Assembly: GCA_009760855.2 (NCBI GenBank)
Contig: WPIO01000113.1
Location: forward strand, 186,001 to 250,000
Origin: Cristatella mucedo
Lineage: Eukaryota > Bryozoa > Phylactolaemata > Cristatellidae
Reading direction: 5' to 3'
Length of the DNA: 64,000 nucleotides
The notes beneath the pieces are model-generated. The model searched no databases. It saw only the letters and a list, made by a program, of their open reading frames with translations, and was not told the origin of the DNA. How positions within the stretch are numbered: position 1 is the stretch's first letter; the number at the start of each line of letters is the position of its first letter. Positions 11,221 to 23,402 of the stretch are shown one piece after another. A program made the position numbers and the translations under genes.

Positions 11221-12293
11221 TTTCTGTAGAGCACTCAAACCCTACGCCACTTTCGAAGATTGGCAGGCTCATTGCACTAAATTGCTCATAGAAGCTAAAG
11301 CAATGGAAAGTAGGTGGGCGTAACTCAGTGTGATTTCTACGCATAGACCGCAGTCCTGTCCTGGCAGCTTAATAAGTAGTGAGCCGACGTGCCGCCTTTC
11401 GAAGCCGAGTGCTGGGTGCCAGAGGCCTTATGGATGCAGCTTCCCTACTTGAGTGTTTCTAGTGATGAGATAGCAATTGTTATTGATTGTTAGCAGTGCT
11501 CATGGTATTCTCGATATATGTTTATGACTACAGTTGGCTGTCGACAAGAGTCGTGGCTGTGAGCACTTAACCAGCCACTTTTGCTGCTAATCGAAATTAG
11601 ATCTCAGTGTCATTTGGCCGAGCAGCCGTGCCTTGAGCAGCCAGGAATACCTTGCCGATGGGGGACTCTACGACGGCTAGACCTTGTATGCTGTAGGGTC
11701 ATGCCTGCTAAGCAGCTATAGAGCCGAGCGTAAGCTTTCTGCCGGAGGATTCAAAAAAAGACTTCTGCCTGCCTTCCCCAACCTACCCCAAGAGGCTCAA
11801 CAGACTCAAAAGTGGAATGCTGAATGGGCACGCTGGGGAATACTTCATTGCCCCTTAAGTTGCCACTGCATTTAAGTAATCAATCGTACGGCCATCTCTT
11901 CAACTTACCAGATCAGCTTCAAAGGAATGTGGCAAAGGTCATCGAAGAGCATCGTGCAGAGCATTAGAGAAAGTCTGGCGAGTTAGTCATAACAAGGTGG
12001 GGCCATGTAAATGTCGCTTAAGCCTGATGGCTTGGTGGCTCCCTTCGTAGAGACAGACCCAATGGAAGCTGCATCAAAAAGTAAACCCAGACTGTCCGCA
12101 AAGCATATGCAGCACCTTCCTTCACCCCAACCTCAATATAAAAAATGGTAGCCTGCTTAAACTAAAAATGTGGCTTCTTCCAGAAACCTGTTAATTACTT
12201 TATTGCGCCGAACAGAATGGCCCTTTACTCTACTCTCAAAATTATTACACCACTGTGGTTATACGATAGCCGGCAGACTTCATGTCACGTAAC

Positions 12294-12416
<123 letters not shown>

Positions 12417-12829
12417 CATAGCTGAGTCAGGAGGACAGTTGAGAAAGTGAGTACCATGGAAGTAGCAGCTCTTGACGGCTACAAAAGATATGCAGAAGTC
12501 GGCAAGAGAAGCACTACCCATTCCGGTGAGTGGCATGTGCAGTTTCACGCATGCAAGATCAAGTTAGTATCCTTTTAGGCAAGCATGCTATGGCGAACAT
12601 ATGAGTACTCTCATGGCTACCGGTTAGCAAGACCTTTGGCTAGTAACATCCACTGAATCATACGTACATACATGCACACTCAAAGTTCACAGAAACAAAA
12701 AGACAAGTTTGTGTGTGCAAAAAGAAATCTGAGCGGAACAGATGCCTCGTTTAGCTGAGACTTACAAGATGTCATTGCACGAAGTGAACATAGATGAAAT
12801 CGAATGCCAGACTTTCGGTGCATACAGGC

Positions 12830-13000
12830 TGAAGCCGTGATGGCACACTGGGTAAGGTGGTTGTTTTTCACGATCTCGGTCCCGAGGTTGTGGGTTCGAA
12901 TCCTGCAGTGGGTGATTCTTTATCGCCGCTGTAAGCGGTGATGATAGCCGTAAAGGCTCTTCTGTCGCCTATACAAAATAGGCTGCTAAATCAGCTAGTA
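12830..13000 (+). mobile_element. SINE-A copy, well preserved
   Basis: Head gtgatggcacactgggtaag with B box gggttcgaatcctg, then ggtgatgatagccgtaaagg...ggctgctaaatcagct. The tail runs into a (TTTA)n stretch. Best plus-strand reference for the family here. Confidence 0.85.
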
Positions 13001-13254
13001 TTTATTTATTTATTTAAGTTCGATCACAAAGAAATTTTAATTTAGTGCACGGGCGGCTAGGTAACTAGTCGGTTAGGTAGGCTGGTGCAAACGAGCAAAG
13101 CTATCTGTAAGTCGGATTGGAAATCTTGAAATCGAATAGTCATTTTGTGGGAGCTGCCTGAAAATGTCGTTAGACCTGTATAAAAAGATCAGCCTGGAGC
13201 TGCGCGCTGGATGTCTAGGACAGAATGGCCCCCACAGGTGTGTGTAAAAATCAC

Positions 13255-13420
13255 TCTGGTTTGGCCCAGTGTTTAAAGAGCTCGCCTTTAACGATCTAGG
13301 TCGAGGTGAATGCATTTGATGACCGAGGTCGTGAGCTCAAGCCCCGTAGCAGATGTGGAGCACCTGAATTGAGATTAAGTTCTTATAAGGTGCTAAACAA
13401 ATGAATTATGTTATATATAA
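13255..13420 (+). mobile_element. SINE-B copy with longer head
   Basis: tctggtttggcccagtg, then agctcgcctttaacga with a duplicated ggtcg segment, B box gtgagctcaagccccgt, then gagattaagttcttataagg and aacaaatgaattatg. Confidence 0.75.
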
Positions 13421-14202
13421 TTCATTATATATATATATATATGTATATATTTATTTATTTATATTTAAAAGAATCTCTTGCCCTGGGGTCTTAGCCCAGA
13501 ATTGAGGTGCCGGCACCTTACGTGGGTTTTAGATTAGCAGCAGGCAATCACTATTCGCCTTCTGCAAGGAGGTCAATAGCCACTAAGGCTCTTAAGCCAC
13601 CATATATATGAGGTCGGTATATCAGCTTTTTCTGTTTTACTTCAGCATTGACGTGTCCTAGCTATGCGAGCGCAGAGGTCTTTCAATTACTTGCCTGAGC
13701 AGCATATCTAAAAATATGTTTGCCCTTTTAAAAGGAAGTAAGGGAGTGGGCAGTTGATGGCTGAACAGTTGAACAGTTGATGACCGACACAGAGCTGTGC
13801 ACAAGCACTGTTCTCTCGGCCTTTCAGCTCAATCCTAAAAAAACAAGTCTGGCAGCCTTTCCCTGGAAACCCAGTGGCACTGTCAGGTTTCTGGAAAGGG
13901 CCAAGAGGGGTTATCTAGGCCGAATGGCTACGATGCCCTCCTTTTAAATATATATAAATATAAATATATATGTATATTTATATATTTATATATATTCGCT
14001 TTGCTCTTCTTCCGGGTCGTCTTTCACTTCGGGGTATGGCCACGCAGGAGGCAAGGGGGCCGGCAAAGGCGCCCTCTTGCCCCTCCTGTCTACGGGGCCC
14101 ACTTGCTGGCAACGACAGTTGGATGCTTCTATTCAGCACTCCTCTTCTGCACGCTGACTGCCCTGTGCTATCACATTCGGCTGTATTTGAGGACAGTTGA
14201 TT

Positions 14203-14345
14203 TAGCAGCCTCATTTCAATAGTGGCAGATGAGCCTTAACGGCCATCACCACCACTTGAGTTGACCGATAAAGGATCGCCCACAGCAGGATTCAAACCCA
14301 CGACTTGGCTCGTGAAGAGCAAGCATCATACCCCTTGGCCAAGAC
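14203..14345 (-). mobile_element. SINE-A copy
   Basis: Reverse complement of the family body (gatttagcagcctcatt, ttaacggccatcaccaccactt) and of the B box (attcaaacccacgac). Confidence 0.75.
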
Positions 14346-15595
14346 TTGGGTATAAGCCCAATTGTTAAAGACTGCCATGCATACTTTTGTTGGGGAGCAG
14401 ACTTGGTTCGGCTAAAGTGCATCTGTTAAATGCCCCCTCAATCCGAATACTGTGCAGACCTCCAGATGGATGATCGTGTCAATAAAAGACGACCTTATCA
14501 GCGAGTCCTGTCTTGCTTCCTCACGTCTCCTTCATACTTTATTCACATATTTATGCATATTTATATATTTGCATATTTACGCATAAACTTATGCAGCGAT
14601 GCTGTGCATGTCACGTGAGATGCCAAGCAGGCTTGTAATGCAACAAAATCATAGCATCGGCATACTATTTTCTGAAACTGCCATTGTTACCTCGGTGCTA
14701 TGACACTTCTGTTGCCATGGCAATGCTCTCCTAATAATATAGGCACGCCCTTGCTGCTCGGTGGGTTTGTATAATAGCTCCAGCTTGGCTCGTTTACAAA
14801 CATGTCAATCATTGCAGTACTTACGGCAGTAGCTGTCTCCTTCGGTTGCATGCTTGCCTGTGCCAACTCCTAGGGTACATGCCGTAGGCGGGTTGCCTTG
14901 CGGTGGTGCACAGCCTGCCTTTGCATCCATCGTTGCGTGTCAGAACCAAGTATCCTGTTAGTTCAGTTGTTAAATTGGTGTCCTATTCATCCGAAGTTGC
15001 ATTCCTTGTCAAACCATTTGTCACGTCTTCCTCTCTTGGTTGTGCCTACCCCCACGCACCCCCACCCTCACTCCCCGTCATCGTATCCCGAGTGGTGAAA
15101 GTACCAAGGCCCGTAGGGTACAGGTGCCCTTCGCGTTTTGTGAATCTAAAACTGCTTCACTCGCCACCTCGATTCCTTTGCTACTGTGCTCTTATCGCAC
15201 TCTCTGTGTCAGCCGGCCCCTTGTCATATGCGATTCATCCTAGTCTCTATTTTTTCCCCAAAATTCGGCTTCGCTCACTTCAGCCCAGCATGTGTTCTCG
15301 GTCAGTTCACCCCCCCCCCGATCAGGCTGTGAATGCGCCATTCGAGAGCTCGGCCGATGTCGAACGGCTTCCGGCTCTCTAACCTTCCCTAGTCAAGTAC
15401 GGCTGAGCAGGGGGCAGGGGTGGCTGAAGGAAGGCTCTCGAGGTGCACGTGTTTGGCGGCCAAGGCATGCATGGACCTCCCCGGCCAGCGTGTTCAGTTT
15501 CCCTATGCGTAGATCTCTGATCTCCGCGTCATCAGGCCACCTCGTGCCGCATGGTGGCACGAGCTGGGCTACCAAATAAAATAAATAAATAAATA

Positions 15596-15766
15596 CTAGC
15601 TGATTAAACAGCCTCGTTTTATATAGCAACAGAAGAGCCTTTACGGCTATCACCACCGCTTGCAGTGGTGATAAAGGATCGCCCACCGCAGGAATCGAAC
15701 CCAAGACCTCGGGACTGAGGTCGTGAAAGCAACCGCCTTACCTAGTGTTGCCATCACGGCCCAATA
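15596..15766 (-). mobile_element. SINE-A copy, well preserved
   Basis: Full reversed copy: agctgattaaacagcctcg, gcctttacggctatcaccac, ggaatcgaacccaagacc, and head ttgccatcacgg. Collinear with 12830-13000. Confidence 0.85.
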
Positions 15767-16189
15767 GCTGTGCGATGGGCTGAAGCCCCCAAGTTGTGGA
15801 GCAACGGAGGTGCAAGAGTGAGCTCGGCTGACCTGTTCTGCATCCTTCCTTTCACCCATGCAGCGCTGACTAGTTCGTGGCAGCTGATAACAAGTTATAA
15901 CATGCCGTGCGTTTTGGAGGCATGTCACTAAAAAACGGGACAACGATGGTAAGAAAGTCTGCAGCGGATCATCCTGCCATCGACTGACTTGTGGGCTAGC
16001 TGTCGATCGTCTTAGATGCTATGATGCAATCCAATATCTTCCCTCCCAGTTGCTCCGTGCGTATTCCCACACACTTACGTACACGGCTGTTTCATATCGT
16101 TTTCATCTCTTTCCCGAGTCCTTCTCGTGAGCTGCTTTGTCTCCTGCATGCGCCGACCGGCTCCTTGGTGAGTTCAGTGAGCGCCCCAG

Positions 16190-16315
16190 GTCACGTGTTC
16201 GCATCCTGGAGCAGGCGATTCTGTATTGCCTGCTGCAAACGGGACTGGTAGCTGCTGACTGCTCGGCTCTTTTGCAGCTATATAAATATATAATCGCCTG
16301 CACGATTAGCTAAAC
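16190..16315 (+). mobile_element. SINE-A copy, diverged
   Basis: B-box-like gttcgcatcctggagcaggc, then attgcctgctgcaaacggg and a body ending gattagctaa. Divergent and partly uncertain. Confidence 0.5.
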
Positions 16316-17761
16316 TCTTCTTCCCAGCCTGACCTGCGGTACAGCAGCATGCCGAGCAGGACTCAGTCGATTGCACTGCAACCAGGCCCTTTCGGCGGGA
16401 ATCATTTGGGTGCACGTGCCTGCCGGCGGCAGCCAGTGCGACCTGAGCCCCTGACAGTGCACCGAGGCCCTGCCCCATTCGAAGAGGAGGAAGACCGAGC
16501 TGCTGGGTGCTTGAGGGCAGCTCTCTTTGATGTAAGCCGAGAGGCTGCTGCTGTTGACTCATGTCCTGGTGTGACATGGCCACCTGACTTTAAGGCTGGC
16601 TACTATTCTTGTAAGCTAGTCGTAGGAAACCTGAAATTGCAATTTAGTTGACCCAAATGGCCCGATCAGATCACCAGTTCCTAGCGTCAGATGTAGCATG
16701 TGGTGTGGCTGTCCACTAGGCTGCTGTACTCAGGATCTTCTCTGCTCCTCCGGGTACACCCAGCGTTTTTGCCTGACCTATGAACCTGTAACTGCAGCAG
16801 ATCTCTCGATGGGGATGTGTCCTTGGCAAATAACCTTGGCTAGTCGATCGCTGGCTGGAGCTCGGCTGGTGACAGCTTTCGGCATGCTGAGCCAAAGCAG
16901 GTAGTGGCAAAACTATCTTGAGACAATTCGAGGGCCTTGATTTCAGTTGCATGCATGCATGCCGGTCTTTCCAGCCTCACCAGCAGCGCTTGATAGGTTG
17001 AGAACAGATAGTTTATGCCGACGAGCACGACGTAAGAAAGGGCCAGGCGATGAGCACTGCAAAGACAGCCAACATCGGTAGTCAAATGAGTCGAATTGTA
17101 ATAAATCTTCTTAATAACGCCAGACCAAGCCAGCTCGGCAGCCAGTCACAACAACGGATCCATTCGAGATACTGTATCGCATCTGCTGATCGTGAAATCC
17201 ATCAGGCAAGAGATTGCTTTAAATACTCGATTGTTCTTGGTGACCCCAGCAAAAGAATTGCAGGCTAAAGGATCTACAACCAATTCTACTTGCTCATCTG
17301 GAAGCTATTTTGCTTACATCAACTGCTGAGTATGACTGGGGCTTTAATTGAGTATGCTGGGATCCAATGGGGCTGGGATGCTCTTTGTTAATCATGGTAT
17401 CTGCCTGTGACAGTTTGAGCTACTGCACTTGCACTCGTGTGCCTCTATATCTCGATGACTGCCTCATTTGTGCGTGCCAGTGTGGCTTGTGCCCGTGGTG
17501 CTCCGAATGCATCAGCCGGCATGCAGAGTGCAGGTGTGTGTGAATGTATTTGTGAGAGGTTGCTGTGTGTTTGTTTTTGAGGCGTTCCTGTTGTATATGT
17601 CTGCGTGTATGTAGAGCTAAAGCCAGAGCGATTCGACTACTTGTGATTTCAAAATGGAAAATAGGAAAGTCAAAGCCGTTTTTCTCAGGGAAGGATGTAG
17701 GTTCAATGATTGTGCACTATCGTGGCAATAGAGGAGTCATTTAAAAAAAGTAGTGATCACT

Positions 17762-17886
17762 GATTCGACCAAATGGGCATAAATGTGCTGATTCGACCAA
17801 ATGGGTAGAAATGTGCTGAGACCGGCCGGCATGTAGTCGTTGTCTGCAGATAGGTCATGGAGATAGGTCATGGAGATAGGTCATGG
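17762..17886. repeat. Two short tandem repeats
   Basis: A 28-base unit (attcgaccaaatgggcataa...) twice at 17762-17818, and a 13-base unit agataggtcatgg three times at 17848-17886. Confidence 0.85.
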
Positions 17887-18104
17887 GTCATGAGGCTGTC
17901 ATTCTTCATCGGTACGAGAAGCTTTAAGATAGATTTCACTTGTGACTCGCATGGTCAGACATGGAATAGATCGAAGCTTTTACAATGCCCATGCTGGTTT
18001 GAATAAATCTTATGCTTCCCCCCCCTGTCTGAAAATATTGTCAGCCAATGTTGCAACAAGAGCACTTTCCAGCTGTAATCTCTTCAGGCTCACATGTGCG
18101 AGGT

Positions 18105-18108
<4 letters not shown>

Positions 18109-18172
<64 letters not shown>

Positions 18173-18209
18173 ACGCACGCACACACACACACACAGACAC
18201 ACACACACA
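18109..18209. repeat. (CA)n with (GCAC) block
   Basis: About 26 CA units, a short gcacgcac block, then CA again. Confidence 0.96.
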
Positions 18210-19129
18210 AGATTAGGTATCGTATGTTGGTGCAGGGGGTTGTGAGGGTGAAGGGTGCCAATCTTTAGTAATGAGTCGCTGGGAGAAGGGAGCCTCATCA
18301 GTCTGGCCCTCATAGGCAGACGGTAGGAAGTGACGAGTCTGCCCTTTGATCGCTCTGCCCGTGCACCTTCTATGGCTGTGCATCGGCAGCAGGGTGGGTG
18401 GGGGCACGGCCTCCTCAGCCAGCAGCAGTAGCAGCAAGTAGCGTCGGGGTGGGGGTGGGGAGGCAGCAGCCGCCACTGACAGCTGCGCTTGGGGGCTGGC
18501 TGGCTCGGCCGTGGGTGCAGCGGCAGCCTGCTCGGGGCGAGAAGTTGTCCGCGCTTTAGCTTGGCAATTTGCTCCGAGCAATCAATTAGCGAGCTTTTTA
18601 TCTTGGCCGCATTATCCGTTGCAATGTGTGATTGCGTTGCCTACTCTTCATTACCTGCGGCGACAGAATCGTGTCAACCGACCTGACACTCGTGGTGGCT
18701 GCAGTGCGGCCAGCGCTCGATTTCACAAGTCCGACCGGAGGTGCCTTGAAGTGCTTAGAACTCCCATGGCGGCTTGCTTGGCATGCCGCCATGCAATGTG
18801 GCTGTTAGTGAGCCACTTTTACCGTCCTCCTCCTCCTCCTCCTCTTCTTCTCCTCCTCCTCCACCTCCTCACTCTGCCTCGCTCTGCTCTGGTGAATTTG
18901 CTCTCTGTGCGCTCACTGCTGCCAGCTCTTAGCAGACCCAGGTTCAAAGCTTAGTTTGTATCATCCCTCGGTCCCCTCATCGTCTCTGTATGCCACTAGC
19001 TATTAGCCACTTGCTCGGTGACTGACGAAAGAGATCCTGGAGTTGAAAATGCTTAGGCTGAGCATTCAGTTGTAGCCCTAGAGTGATTGCCTAATGCTAA
19101 GGCACATTATACAGCTTAGCTTGTAAAAC

Positions 19130-19275
19130 AGCTATCTATGTATGTATGTCTGTGTATGCATGCCTGTGTCTATGCATGGCTATGTCTATGTATGTCTCTA
19201 TGTACGTATGGATGTATATATGTATGGATGAATGTATGCATGTATTCACGTATCTATGTGTACATATTTCTATGT
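19130..19275. repeat. Degenerate (ATGT)n tract
   Basis: Imperfect tatgtatg/tatgtctg words over about 145 bases. Confidence 0.85.
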
Positions 19276-19514
19276 ATATACTGATGCAATCAAAGTGGTG
19301 GTCTATTTATGTGCTATGCTTACTTGTGCACTTGCTTAAAATCGGACAGCCCAGTTTGTGCATTCCACAAGCTGATTTCCTTACCAAGACGGCATCCTAA
19401 ATTTGTACTGTGCCTCATCGCTTGACTTTTATTTCAATATTCCCAAGCATCCTGGAATGGCACCGGCCCTGAGAGTCAGCAGCCGACTTCAGGCCTTTCC
19501 TGCTTACCCAGACT

Positions 19515-19597
19515 TAGTAATAATAATAATAATAATAATATATTTGATAAAGCACCCTCAGAGAAGTCAATCTCTTTCTAGGCGCTTTACATGCTCC
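19515..19597 (-). mobile_element. LINE 3' tail
   Basis: Reverse of the terminal module: (AAT)n, atttgataaagcaccctcag, agaagtcaatctctttctag, gcgctttacat. Other short tails of the same kind lie at about 7695-7755 (+), 26925-27000 (-), 28795-28855 (-), 33705-33775 (-), 36280-36335 (-), 42875-42935 (+), 43135-43205 (-), 51635-51700 (-) and 53955-54025 (-). Confidence 0.72.
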
Positions 19598-19792
19598 AAA
19601 GGATGCACGTTCGAATAGTTAATGGTAGTAGGCTCAATCACTTCCACTCTCCTCAGCCTCCTCAGACTTCCGCTTTCCCAGCCTCCCCAAACTTCCGCTT
19701 TCCCAGCTGCCGGCGCACCGGCATGCTCTCTTCGGTCGCTTGCAGCCATTCGGAGACGGGTTTGTTCCAGTCTTGTGCGTCTCTCGCAACAG

Positions 19793-20030
19793 GATGAGCT
19801 GAAGAGGAGGCTGCAGGAGTTCGAGGCGCTCAAGGCGGCCGAGGTGAAAGCGCTCGTCGAGCAGCTGGAGGATGCGCGCCAGGGCAGCGAGACCGAGGCT
19901 GCCGCGCGCAGGGAGCAGGCGCAGCAGCTCGCGGCCACCGGCCGCTCGCTCGAGGAGCGGCTCGCCAAAGCGACGAAGAAGGGCAAGGAGCTCGGTGCCG
20001 AGGTGTCCGAGCTCAAGCAGACGATCAAAG
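19793..20030 (+). CDS. FHAD1: FHAD1-like gene, exon E
   Basis: The exon follows acceptor ctctcgcaacag and opens in phase 0, in register with exon D. It encodes 79 residues of dense coiled coil: it begins DELKRRLQEFEALKAAEVK, continues through VEQLEDARQ and EERLAKATKKGKELGAEV, and ends ELKQTIK. Third codon positions are strongly G/C. One base remains before donor gtagcg (20031), so the exon ends in phase 1 and the next exon must supply two bases, which it does. The antisense open frame over the same interval is a shadow produced by the GC bias. Confidence 0.86.
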
Positions 20031-20234
20031 GTAGCGGTGTGGCGGCAATGTGGCACTGCTGCTGCTGCTGTTGGCAGCTCTACAGACTCGACTGTGGCGT
20101 GGTCGTCTAGCGACAGGTCACTTTAGAAGCTCGCCATCTAGATTTCGTGCTGCAAAGCTGCAGGAGATATGCAGGTAGAGGCTGCCTGTGAGGGACGGGT
20201 TTTCTAATTCTGAGTCACTCTAGGTTTTCCCAAT

Positions 20235-20810
20235 CCTGCTAAGTTGATTTGATCGTCATTAGATTTGCAAAAAAGTGTGCTGCCATCCAAGTAATAACGT
20301 TTGCAATAAATACAGCAAGGGATTTTGAAGAGTTTGAAGTGCTGAAAGTGAGAGTGTGGGTTTCTATGCCGATTAAATACAGCTGTACCTGTGCCAGGGC
20401 ACAGGTACAGCTGTATTTAATCGGCATAGAAATTAAAGCCTAGATTGTGCTTGGTGATTACTTTGACAAGAGAAAGAGTATAAATTGTGAAAAGAAGTAG
20501 ACCAAGCACTGAGCCCTGGGGCATTCCATACTTTAAAGGCTCCTCGGGTGATTCTTGCCATTGACATCCTACGCTCTTAAGTCTCCTACTGAGATAGGAC
20601 CTGAACCGTCGCAGTGCAGTGTCAGCGCTGCCCAGGCAACTGAGAGGTGCTCCGAGAAGGACTTGGTGATCACTAGAATCGAATGCTGCCGAAAAAAGGT
20701 CCTTCAGACGAGCAAAGAGACTCTACCTAAGTCTGCATTCCTACGAAGCTCATTATACACTGGCAGCAGTGCTGACTCTGTGAACTGATAACTTTTAAAA
20801 CCTGGCTAGA
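20235..20810 (-). mobile_element. LINE reverse transcriptase core fragment
   Basis: On the minus strand from about 20800 down, frames give FAAFDSSDHQVL (the AFDTxDH motif), then LRRFRSYLSRRLKSV, then GMPQGSVLGLLLF (the PQGSVLGP motif), and finally the box normally reading YADDTQLYL. In this copy the second D of that box is replaced by a stop, and the box is inverted-duplicated (see 20361-20432). A relic lying inside intron E-F, antisense to the gene. Confidence 0.8.
20361..20432. repeat. 72-base near-perfect palindrome
   Basis: Left arm 20361-20395 and right arm 20398-20432 are perfect 35-base reverse complements with a two-base spacer (ag). Each arm, read 5' to 3', begins tttctatgccgattaaatac or is its complement, the segment that encodes the reverse transcriptase YADD box. 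It lies inside the LINE relic of intron E-F. Confidence 0.95.
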
Positions 20811-20903
20811 ACTTGCTAGCTTGGTTTTTATAAGCTCTGATGTCAGAGTTTGGCTGGTCTGCGACTGCGTGGTCCGATCGGCGGCATCATCTTCGTCGCG
20901 CAG

Positions 20904-21024
20904 AGTTGAAGAGCAAGCCGCCGAAGACGGTCATCAAGGAAGTGCCTCCGCCAAAGCCGCAGGTCATTGTGCAGAAGGAGATCGTGCCTGATCCATCCAG
21001 CGTGAGCACAATCAATGCCTTGAG
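20904..21024 (+). CDS. FHAD1: FHAD1-like gene, exon F (Pro/Lys linker)
   Basis: Two bases complete a glutamate codon with exon E. The exon then reads LKSKPPKTVIKEVPPPKPQ, continues VIVQKEIVPDPSSVSTINAL and ends in phase 2 before a consensus gtgagt (21025). Unlike its neighbours it is rich in Pro, Lys, Val and Ile and cannot form a continuous coiled coil. It looks like an extended linker between two coiled-coil segments and might be a binding site, although that is inference. Phases match on both sides, so it belongs to the same transcript. The upstream part of the same open frame (from 20840) is intronic. Confidence 0.8.
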
Positions 21025-22572
21025 GTGAGTCTGACACATTTTCTTTTTTGCACAATCACAATTTCGCTCGAAATCGTAGGTCGGTCGCCGGCTTCAGCTT
21101 CGTCGTCGTCGTCTTCATTATTGCTATTGCATTGTCATGCGGCTTCAGCAAGTAAAAATCCACCGGACTCCTCTTGAGAGCTTACTTGTTTTTCTCTTGG
21201 CGCGTGTACACAGGTTAGCTAGTGTGCACGTGCAGAGCATCCAATACAAGACAACAGTGCCTCATACAGGCAGTGGTCTTCTATAAGGGTCACCTCACAA
21301 AATGAATTACGCCACCGATGCCTGAGCAATATTCCTATGTGGTGTTGCACTTAATTACAGTCAAGGTCTGTGAACCCTCATAAAGTGACCGGATGCTTAA
21401 TCTGAACGCCTGTTTATGTTGATACTCATAACAAATCCGAGTGTAGTCATTGGCAACACCTTTGCTGTCGTCATCATCTCCTTTTAGTATTGCTGACATC
21501 GACAGCTTATCCCCACTGTGACACTTGTCAGAACTGCAGTCGTCATGGTCATGCCAGTTAAGCCTCGGCGCCTTGTTCACCAAGGATGCATCGCCACATG
21601 AATGGGGCATTCGCATGCTTGTAATCGTGTCGTTACCGTGCATTCCACACGTTAGATAAGCAGACCCACGTGTCCACGTGTGCTTGCTCGGTAGCTTGTG
21701 GGAGCTCACACGAAAATTTTTTGGGGGCTTGTAAGTGGCCGGAAAACTTGTTATAGTTCAATGCTTAATTTGACGGAGCCTGCCGTGTCGAAAGCTGTGG
21801 TCTGAGCAGTCGGTGGAGTTAAACTAATCGGAAGTCATCATATAATTGTTCTGCTCTTTGCCCTCAAAGCCTTTTATGTTGCATATGTGGATTCGGATTC
21901 AGTCACTTAGTGGCCAACAGTCTGCTGGTCGTTATGACATTGCCTTGCTCGACCGTTGCCTGATTGAATGCTGCCAGCTAGCCTGGCAAAGCTTGTCTTG
22001 TTAGTGGAGCCTTGTGACCTTGAGTCGGCACATTGAGCACACATCTTGCTTAATGCCGGAAGCTGAGGGTACCCGACGAGGGTATAGACGCCCCTTCTCT
22101 AGTGGGTGATGCACTTCGTCGAATACGTTTCCTGGCTCACCGCAAGCCACCTGCAGCTGAGAAAGGGGGCGTACTATGGAAAAGGGATGCATGCCTGCTG
22201 CAAGTTTGAAGGCTCAGCTGTAAACGTGCAGCCAGCAGTGTGAGAGCAAAACCACGGACTGGACGCCGAACTGCTTGGCTCCTCTTGCATGTCGAGAAAA
22301 GACCGGGGCTGTCATGGCCCCTCGCTGCTGACCCCTGGGCTAGTTTTTGCAACCGCCATAGCCGAAACACAAATGTTGCGAAATCGCGGTTTGTCCGGTA
22401 ACGGCATGCTGCTGCAAAGTCGAATCATCGGTGCATGGCCGCTGGCAGGACTAAGAGGAACCGCAGCAAAAGAAGCCATGCCATAGTGTGGCCTGTCGCA
22501 GTCTCTCCCTCTTAACTATTTTAGGCATGCTGTGGGCTTCATCCTCTTGCTATTGAGCTTTGCATACTGATA

Positions 22573-22621
22573 TGGATATATATATATATATATACATATA
22601 TGTGTGTGTGTGTGTGTACAT

Positions 22622-22705
<84 letters not shown>

Positions 22706-22765
22706 TATACAACATATACATACACACACACATATATATATATGTGTGTGTGTGTATGTATATGT

Positions 22766-22808
<43 letters not shown>

Positions 22809-22845
22809 ATGTATATGTATATGTAGATAGATAGATAGATAAATG
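22573..22845. repeat. (AT)n/(GT)n compound tract
   Basis: AT blocks alternate with GT and AC blocks. The centre is partly self-complementary (tgtgtgtgta versus tacacacaca). Confidence 0.95.
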
Positions 22846-22871
22846 CAGGTGTAGATGTAGATACAGCACAG

Positions 22872-23030
22872 CAGAAGAAGCTTAACGGCCATCACCTTAA
22901 CGGCTAAGACCACTTGCAGTTGGCAGGGCAAAGGATCGGCAAAGGCAGAAGGCAACTGCACGAGTCACACCCACGACCTTGATATTCAAGAGCGAGCACC
23001 TTATCTCCGGGCCGATCACGGCTCATTTAA
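22872..23030 (-). mobile_element. SINE-A copy
   Basis: Reverse-oriented body (gcagaagaagcttaacggcc, atcaccttaacgg) and B box (gagtcacacccacgacc), abutting the AT/GT tract. Confidence 0.65.
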
Positions 23031-23099
23031 ATGCTGCGTTACTTCTTCTATCGCCCCTCTCACTCATCTTCTTCCCTCGCTTTTTCTATATTTATGTCT

Positions 23100-23190
23100 C
23101 GTTGTCTTTTTTTCTCTCTCACCTCTACGGCTGCATTGGCGTGTTTTGCTCTCATGATCTCTCTTTTTTTATGCGTCTATCTGCTGTTTG

Positions 23191-23228
<38 letters not shown>

Positions 23229-23241
23229 CTCTCTCACGCTT

Positions 23242-23277
<36 letters not shown>

Positions 23278-23325
23278 CTCTTTCTCCTCTCTCCCTTTCT
23301 CTCACTTTCTCCTCTCTTTCCCTCT

Positions 23326-23376
<51 letters not shown>

Positions 23377-23402
23377 TCTCTCTCTCTCTCTCTCTTTCTC
23401 AC
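23100..23402. repeat. CT-rich tract
   Basis: Pure (CT)n blocks around 23196-23226, 23246-23272 and 23328-23367 in polypyrimidine DNA. Confidence 0.95.

Larger units (their letters stand above)
20031..20903 (+). other. Intron E-F with a LINE reverse-transcriptase relic
   Basis: About 870 bases. Most of it (about 20235-20810) is a minus-strand fragment of a non-LTR reverse transcriptase containing a striking 72-base inverted repeat (20361-20432), both listed separately. The acceptor is cttcgtcgcgcag, ending at 20903. Confidence 0.75.

Noticed and set aside
16278-16651. GC-rich open frames on both strands near 16300-16600
   Set aside because: No matching donor, mixed composition, no homology that I can see.
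19567-20056. Minus-strand frames over exon E
   Set aside because: Antisense shadow of exon E.
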